A stretch of DNA of 64,000 nt from an uncultured Lachnospiraceae bacterium (GTDB taxonomy: Bacteria; Bacillota; Clostridia; Lachnospirales; Lachnospiraceae). The stretch is from positions 63,295-127,294 of the forward strand of contig CADAHQ010000007.1 in assembly GCA_902787715.1 (NCBI GenBank), given 5' to 3'. Each line of letters begins with the position of its first letter. Position 1 is the first letter of the stretch. A model generated the notes under the pieces. The model searched no databases. It was not told the DNA's origin and saw nothing but the letters and a program-made list of their open reading frames with translations. The position numbers and the translations under genes are program-made. This document shows positions 58,565 through 64,000 of this stretch, piece after piece.

Positions 58565-58610
58565 ACATTACCTCCCCTTCTGCCCGTCCCGCGGGCTACG
58601 CGCATTTATC

Positions 58611-59453
58611 TCATCCGATCTGCGGCCACGGCATCAACTCCCGCTCTGCGAGCCACGCAACGCTCTTCCGAAGCGCCTCAATCGTCTTGGTCTCAAGGAC
58701 GCACCGCGCGTTGTGCCGCTCCGCGGTCGCAAGCCGCTCCGCCAGATCGAGCTCCCCATCCCCCAAAGCGAGATGGTTCCGCCCCTGCTCGGTCGCATCG
58801 TGCACGTGCATGTGCAACAGCCGATCCTCGTGCTCGCGAATGAACGGCACATCAATCTCCTTAATCCCCTTCGAATGCCCGATATCCCACGTCAGCCCGA
58901 ACACCGGACTCATCAGCATGAGCTCAATCGCCCGCATTTCGTAATTCTTAAAGCCGTCCGTATTTTCCACGACGATGCGCACATCACTGTCGCCAATCCA
59001 CTCCGTGCACAGGTCCCGGAACCGCTCAATCGCATCCACATAAACCGGAAAATACCGCTCATACAGCTGCACCTTCCGATCCGGCAGCGTAATATAAATC
59101 CCGTGGTGCATATGCATATTGATTGTCAGCGGCTGCCCAGGATCCCCGAACCGGTTCTTTAGCGGCACCAACTTCTTCGCCACCTCAATACTCCGCCGCA
59201 CCGTCTCCAGATACGCCTCCGACACGCGCGGATTAAAATCCGCCACATTCAGATTCTCGTCCAGATGAATCGTGAAGTAAATCCCCGCATCCGCCCCCAT
59301 CTTCGCCAGCAGATCCGTCCACTCCAGCTTCTCCACCTGATACTCCGGAAAATTCATATTCAGCTCCACAAACGACAACCCCAGCTCCCGGCACAACGCA
59401 ATGTTGTCCGCCAGGGTGTCGTTCTCGATTAAAGTCGGCATGCCGAATTGCAT
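58611..59453 (-). CDS. Sugar phosphate isomerase/epimerase, AP-endonuclease-2 TIM barrel
   Basis: A 280-residue TIM-barrel protein (ENDTLADNIALCRELGLSFVELNMNF, IYFTIHLDENLN, INMHMHHGIY, IVVENTDGF, LTWDIGHSKG, LLHMHVHDA). The His/Glu/Asp residues typical of metal binding in this family are in place. It would isomerise or epimerise a sugar or sugar phosphate, in line with the nearby GH43 and Gfo/Idh genes. The start follows AGGAGG. An AT-rich segment begins just upstream. Confidence 0.9.
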   Translation of the reverse strand: MQFGMPTLIENDTLADNIALCRELGLSFVELNMNFPEYQVEKLEWTDLLAKMGADAGIYFTIHLDENLNVADFNPRVSEAYLETVRRSIEVAKKLVPLKNRFGDPGQPLTINMHMHHGIYITLPDRKVQLYERYFPVYVDAIERFRDLCTEWIGDSDVRIVVENTDGFKNYEMRAIELMLMSPVFGLTWDIGHSKGIKEIDVPFIREHEDRLLHMHVHDATEQGRNHLALGDGELDLAERLATAERHNARCVLETKTIEALRKSVAWLAERELMPWPQIG

Positions 59454-59624
59454 GGTTCCTCCTATTTTTTTTATTTTGTCCAGTAAACAACAATTAGACT
59501 AGCGCCACTCTTAAACTCTCCTTTTTTCAGGCCATGAATAATTCAAAGAAGCGTAAATGAGCTAATACAACAGTTTTACAGAGAATAATTCACTCTTATT
59601 CTTATTATAGTGCCATTTATACAA

Positions 59625-60719
59625 TCATTTAGCTACATTCATGTTTTCCTTGCGCCAGTCCCAAAGCGAATTAATTCTTTCTGATTCTGCAGAATATACA
59701 AACATGTAGCTACGTCCATCAAACTCATCTTCAAATGTTTGGGTAATCGTAAGTGTCAGTATAAATGTATCACCTATCGGATTTTTTAAAGAGAAAAGCA
59801 AAGTTGCACCACGATTTTCATTCAGTCTAGTTATAAACTCATCAAATGCTACTCGTGGAATTGCAAGTAAAAACCTAACCATCTGCTGCTTCTTTATTGT
59901 CGAAGAGTTCCTTATTAGCGTACCTACAGGGGATACTCCATTCGAAAACCTCATATCCTCAAAAGTGAAATCAAAAATATCTTTTTCCCCAGTATTACGT
60001 AGTGAAAAAGCAATGAAACTACAAGTCTCTTGCATTGCTTCTTTCCAGTTCCGCCCAGTTGAGTGTGAAATCGCATCTGACTGTATAAAGCCATAAGCAA
60101 ATACATCTTTATCTTCGTCCATATATGGAAAGAAGCTACCATCCGTAGAAACTCGCGCATCAATTTCTGAATTAAGTCTGGGAATAAAGATTGCTTCTTG
60201 AATTTTAAGAAGGCCATCAGATATAGACTTGTTTGATTCAAGCAGTTCCTGCATTTCACGTTGGTTTTCTGTGTTTTTTTCTATCAACTCAGGTATCTGA
60301 TCAACAACATCTTTTATACCTTGCTGCAAACCCGCATTACTGGACACGAGATTCTTTATGTCATTCTGTAGATAACCTGAGTTTTCCACCAGCATTATGT
60401 TTTCTGCGGTGAGTTTATTGTTCGTATCCACAAGGTCACGAATTTTGTTTTGGAGTTCTATGAACTCTTTTTCAGTTTTGTCATTATCATCTTTATAGCG
60501 TTTGCTTTGCCATAGAGCGAGTCCACCTAAAAAAACTGTTCCAAGCGACCCTAGGTACGATCCCATAAAGGCAAACCAATCATCTCGCCCTAATCGAATA
60601 GATTTTGATAATAGCGGCAATTTTTCTTCAAACAGAATTGCCTCTATCACAAAAGGAATACCGATAATCACTGCAACTGAAAAGAACACAATTGCAGTCA
60701 CCTTGAAAAATTTTTTCAC
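59625..60719 (-). CDS. Membrane protein with coiled coil next to hsdR, unknown function
   Basis: The 364-residue protein starts with GTG (AGGAGAG upstream). It has two N-terminal TM segments (about 7-30 and 50-70, with GSYLGSLGTVFLGGLALWQSKRYKDDND between TM2 and the coil). A long heptad-like coiled coil (about 75-170, rich in Asn/Leu/Glu) precedes a beta-rich C-terminal domain (about 180-350). The layout is often seen in membrane proteins beside restriction or other defence genes, but I cannot name a family. It follows hsdR by 49 bases and has the same AT-rich composition. Confidence 0.72.
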   Translation of the reverse strand: MKKFFKVTAIVFFSVAVIIGIPFVIEAILFEEKLPLLSKSIRLGRDDWFAFMGSYLGSLGTVFLGGLALWQSKRYKDDNDKTEKEFIELQNKIRDLVDTNNKLTAENIMLVENSGYLQNDIKNLVSSNAGLQQGIKDVVDQIPELIEKNTENQREMQELLESNKSISDGLLKIQEAIFIPRLNSEIDARVSTDGSFFPYMDEDKDVFAYGFIQSDAISHSTGRNWKEAMQETCSFIAFSLRNTGEKDIFDFTFEDMRFSNGVSPVGTLIRNSSTIKKQQMVRFLLAIPRVAFDEFITRLNENRGATLLFSLKNPIGDTFILTLTITQTFEDEFDGRSYMFVYSAESERINSLWDWRKENMNVAK

Positions 60720-60768
60720 CCTATACTCTCCTGTTTTTACCTTCTTGCTTCTAAATCAACTAAGGTTC

Positions 60769-63700
60769 TTATCCATCACTAAATTTTTTGAAATTCTCCG
60801 CCTGCTCCAAGATGTCATTATACACTTTCTCGTAAATTTCCGGCGGAGTGGGAGGATAACCATGCTTCGCAAGAATGATAATAATGTCTGCCTGCATCAA
60901 TGCCTTAATCTGCGCACTATTAGCCCAATCGGCATATTTTTCTTTATCTCTTAGAGCTGCGCGGATTTCTTTTGCCAGCTCAATGTTCTCTTCTTCTGGG
61001 AATTCAAACTGGAACTTTTCAGCCACATCGATTAGTATGTCATAAAATGCTTTTTCTTCATAGTCAATCCCCATCGAGCTAAAAGAATCTTGCTCGTCTT
61101 TTAATTTCTTCATTAAGTCTATAAGCTGATTTGACACATCGTCCAGAATCGTTTTAACATATTCCGCGTCCGTCATGCGATTGTTGTATAATTCAATGAC
61201 TGCCAACAATCTTTCAGTAAACGACGCCGCCTTGATTTTATTGACTTTTTTAAATTCTCCAATCTTCTTTCGTAACAATTGGGCAAGGATTTTCACACGC
61301 GTATTTGGCAATTTAATTCTTCGAACACGCTCCAAGTATTCCTCGCTAAACAGATCCACAGCCTCTGCATTCACATCCGTATCTGTTGAGAAAACCTCCT
61401 CGACACCTTCCGATCGAATCGCATCCTGCAACATTTTCTGGACATGAGCATTCATTGTATCGGTATCAGGCGCATCCCCCTTTATCAGTTTATACAAGAT
61501 GGAGCGGACTGCTTTATAGTAGTGAATAAGATCCAACTCTTTTTGTGAGAAATCTTTCCCACTGTTACATAACTTATATGCCTTGGACAAACGAAGGACA
61601 TTCGACATAAACCGCTGTTCCAGATCCTTTGAGGTCTGAATGAATTCTGCCGCTTCGTTTAAGCACTGTAGTTTTTCACTAGGAGTACCCGTAAAATACT
61701 TGCCATTATCAAAGCCCTGCATCATGGCATTTAATACATCCAACTGATCGCGAACAATCTTAATTGCCGCCTGCACGTTGTCCTCATCAAAAGCATCGTC
61801 CTTGAAATCCGTATAGGTACGCAATGCTGCCAACAAACCGATTTTGATTCCAATGAAGTCAACAATCAGACCGCTATCTTTACCTGCGAAGGAGCGGTTA
61901 ACACGAGAAATTGTCTGTATTATAGTATGACTCTGCACAATAGGACGGTCAATATATATCGTGTCAAGAAAAGGCACATCGAATCCGGTAAGCCACAAAT
62001 CCACCACTATCGCAATTTTAAAGTTACTATGGATGTTTTTGAATTGAATAGCTGCTGTTTTACGTGTCGCTTCTGGGCCAAGCAAGTCGTACATTTCTTG
62101 CGGATCATCCTTAGACCGCGTTGCTACAAACTGACACATCGGCATCGGTATCAGTTCCTTCTTGTCCTGTTCAGTAAGCTCAACACCATCTGGAGCAACC
62201 TTCAACTCAAACCACTCCGGACGCTTAGTTTTTAGAATTTTGTAGAACTTGAATGCGATTGGTCGTGTTAGGCATACAAACATACACTTTCCTGCGACAG
62301 TAGACCCTTCCCGCACCCGGGTTTCATAATGATCAATAAAATAGTCTGCCACTGAATTCAAAACGTCATCATCCCCGATGATGGCCGCCATATTCGTAAC
62401 ATCCTTTTTGCTGGCTTCTACCTGATACTCATTACTACCAGACATCAAGCACTGGTCATAATAATCCTCAATCTCTTGTACCTTACTCTCATCAAGGGTT
62501 GCCCTTGCAGGTCTTCCATCATATACAAGCCGTACCGTGATACCATCCTTTACAGAGTCCGTCATAGTATATTGGTCAATGACCGGTCCGAACACATCCA
62601 TTGTTGCATCCACCGGCGTTCCTGTGAATCCAATGTAGGTTGCGTTCGGTAATGCTGTGTGTAAGAATGTAGCAAATCCATAGCGCTTCAAAACCTCATC
62701 GGATTTTACGACCAATTTCATGTCAAGATTATTACTCGTACGATGTGCTTCATCTGAAATACAAATAATATTCTGACGGGTACTGAGCTCACCGAACTCG
62801 TCTGCAAATTTCTGTATTGTAGTAAGATACACTCCACCGCTTGCAGTTTTTGCCAGCACTCCTTGCAACTGCTCCCGGCTATCCATTTCAACAACCGTAT
62901 TATCCCCGATGAATCGTTTAGAATTCAAGAACTGACGAGATAACTGGTCATCCAAATCTGATCGATCAGTGATTAGAACAACCGTAGGCGAATGGAGACT
63001 CGGCTCATGCATAATAAGCCGCGTCAAGAAAAGCATAATGAAACTCTTACCGCAGCCCGTGGTTCCAAAATAAGTACCACCCTTTCCATCACCATGAGGT
63101 TTCTGGTGGGACAGTACATTCGCCAACAGCTTTCTCGCTGCAAAATACTGAGGATAACTAGCAACAACTTTCGTGTTCTTGCCATTGTCCGTGTCCGGGA
63201 AATAGACAAAATTATGTATGATATCGTACAGCCGCTCTTTTCGGAACATGCCTTGTATCATAGTATCTAATGCATCAATGCCATCCGAGGGACGATCTGA
63301 TGCCTCTATACGTCTCCATGAGAAGAAATGTTCATAATCCGAGAAGATACTTCCCGCTTTTGTATTCACACCATCGGAAAGGACCGCAAAACAATTATAC
63401 TTAAACAACTCGGGAATATCCCGCATATATCTTGTCGTTATCTGCACATATGCATCATGAATAGTCGTATCTTCCTTGACTGCGGACTTAAACTCCATAA
63501 CTACCACGGGAAGTCCGTTAATATACACAATGGCATCAGGGCGACGCGTTGCTTTTGGTCCCTTTATGGTCATCTGATTGACAATCTTGACTATATTCTT
63601 GTTATCATCATGGTCAAAATCAATTAACCTCAGGTGAAAATCCTTAGCTGTACGATCTTCCCGAACGAACGTCTCTCCTTCAACCATGCGAAGAAACATG

Positions 63701-63948
63701 CTTCTATTTGCACTGTATAACGGAGACGAAGATGCATAACGCAACGAACGTATAATAGATGTTACTTCTGATGCGGTAATTCCATGCGTAGAATACTTCG
63801 CCACGAGATACCTGGAGAGGTCTTCTTCTATCAGAACATCCGTCAGCTCTCTGTGAATATCATCGCCAGAGACATATTCGTAGCCTTCTGTCACAAATTT
63901 GTCAATTATAGCTTGTTCAAGAACAGCTTCAGAAAACAAAACAGACAT
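60769..63948 (-). CDS. hsdR: Type I restriction enzyme R subunit
   Basis: The start is the ATG at 63948 with AGGAGG upstream; the frame to 63978 is not needed. The 1059-residue protein has the N-terminal PD-(D/E)xK nuclease domain (Asp138 in RRPDAIVYINGLP, Glu152 and Lys154 in VVMEFKSA, and Q-x-x-x-Y in VQITTRY). Two RecA-like motor domains follow: Walker A FGTTGCGKSF near 300, DEAH in CISDEAHRTS, SF2 motif VI in QTISRVNRS. The C-terminal helical domain contacts HsdM/HsdS. It translocates and cuts unmodified DNA; hsdM and hsdS must lie beyond the right edge. Confidence 0.95.
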   Translation of the reverse strand: MSVLFSEAVLEQAIIDKFVTEGYEYVSGDDIHRELTDVLIEEDLSRYLVAKYSTHGITASEVTSIIRSLRYASSSPLYSANRSMFLRMVEGETFVREDRTAKDFHLRLIDFDHDDNKNIVKIVNQMTIKGPKATRRPDAIVYINGLPVVVMEFKSAVKEDTTIHDAYVQITTRYMRDIPELFKYNCFAVLSDGVNTKAGSIFSDYEHFFSWRRIEASDRPSDGIDALDTMIQGMFRKERLYDIIHNFVYFPDTDNGKNTKVVASYPQYFAARKLLANVLSHQKPHGDGKGGTYFGTTGCGKSFIMLFLTRLIMHEPSLHSPTVVLITDRSDLDDQLSRQFLNSKRFIGDNTVVEMDSREQLQGVLAKTASGGVYLTTIQKFADEFGELSTRQNIICISDEAHRTSNNLDMKLVVKSDEVLKRYGFATFLHTALPNATYIGFTGTPVDATMDVFGPVIDQYTMTDSVKDGITVRLVYDGRPARATLDESKVQEIEDYYDQCLMSGSNEYQVEASKKDVTNMAAIIGDDDVLNSVADYFIDHYETRVREGSTVAGKCMFVCLTRPIAFKFYKILKTKRPEWFELKVAPDGVELTEQDKKELIPMPMCQFVATRSKDDPQEMYDLLGPEATRKTAAIQFKNIHSNFKIAIVVDLWLTGFDVPFLDTIYIDRPIVQSHTIIQTISRVNRSFAGKDSGLIVDFIGIKIGLLAALRTYTDFKDDAFDEDNVQAAIKIVRDQLDVLNAMMQGFDNGKYFTGTPSEKLQCLNEAAEFIQTSKDLEQRFMSNVLRLSKAYKLCNSGKDFSQKELDLIHYYKAVRSILYKLIKGDAPDTDTMNAHVQKMLQDAIRSEGVEEVFSTDTDVNAEAVDLFSEEYLERVRRIKLPNTRVKILAQLLRKKIGEFKKVNKIKAASFTERLLAVIELYNNRMTDAEYVKTILDDVSNQLIDLMKKLKDEQDSFSSMGIDYEEKAFYDILIDVAEKFQFEFPEEENIELAKEIRAALRDKEKYADWANSAQIKALMQADIIIILAKHGYPPTPPEIYEKVYNDILEQAENFKKFSDG

Positions 63949-64000
63949 ACTCAACCTCCTAAAAATGTAAAATGACAATTCACCCCTAAATGATAATTTA

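Overview
The window looks like chromosomal DNA of a gut or rumen-type member of the Clostridia, most like Lachnospiraceae. The reasons are GC-rich coding sequence with strong AGGAGG-type ribosome sites, occasional GTG/TTG starts, many lipoproteins with a lipobox followed by Thr/Pro-rich spacers, intrinsic terminators, OmpR-type two-component systems, Cthe_2159-like and GH43/CE15-like plant-polysaccharide genes, and an NfnAB-type flavoprotein pair. Nearly all genes lie on the minus strand. The plus-strand exceptions are 22.7-26.6 kb and a small PspC gene at 56.3 kb. I see no rRNA, tRNA, CRISPR array or insertion sequence.

Layout: (1) 1-2.4 kb, the N-terminal 814 codons of a ligand_beta-propeller (Reg_prop) sensor that runs off the left edge. 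(2) 2.6-10.1 kb, a five-gene operon of two solute-binding-like surface proteins, a lipoprotein, and an ABC ATPase plus ABC-2 permease, behind one promoter carrying a tandem 22-bp operator. (3) 10.4-18.7 kb, a Thr/Pro-linker lipoprotein, an XRE regulator/membrane protein pair, a Dabb protein, an M1-type peptidase lipoprotein, a membrane-anchored protein with its ECF sigma factor (with an autoregulatory-looking ECF promoter), and a cytosolic esterase. (4) 19.4-22.5 kb, a 5'-nucleotidase lipoprotein and a Nudix-HD fusion. (5) 22.7-26.6 kb (+), a Cthe_2159-like lipoprotein and an OmpR/HisKA two-component system. (6) 27.1-32.3 kb, a CE15-like esterase, NfnAB/GltA and a patatin. (7) 32.7-38.8 kb, a response regulator, ABC ATPase, permease, two EF-hand leucine-rich-repeat membrane proteins and a histidine kinase in one unit, with direct-repeat response-regulator boxes in front of the ABC genes. 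(8) 39.0-42.4 kb, a MacB/FtsX-type ABC transporter.

(9) 42.5-45.3 kb is a visibly AT-richer three-gene block: a secreted ricin-lectin plus caspase-like (clan CD) protein and two membrane-anchored proteins of unknown family. This is my best candidate for an undescribed system. (10) 45.7-59.4 kb holds metabolic and unknown genes: VWA, PfkB kinase, LUD protein, HTH-nucleotidyltransferase fusion, aldo-keto reductase, cysteine hydrolase, Gfo/Idh/MocA oxidoreductase, GH43 and a TIM-barrel isomerase. (11) 59.6-64 kb is again AT-rich: a type I restriction HsdR and a membrane coiled-coil protein, probably the end of a defence locus that continues past the right edge.

A family of structured intergenic repeats (an AGACAGGTACA-type box followed by ACGG...CCGT hairpins) recurs at 19.2, 26.7-27.1 and 32.5 kb. 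No coding feature explains it.
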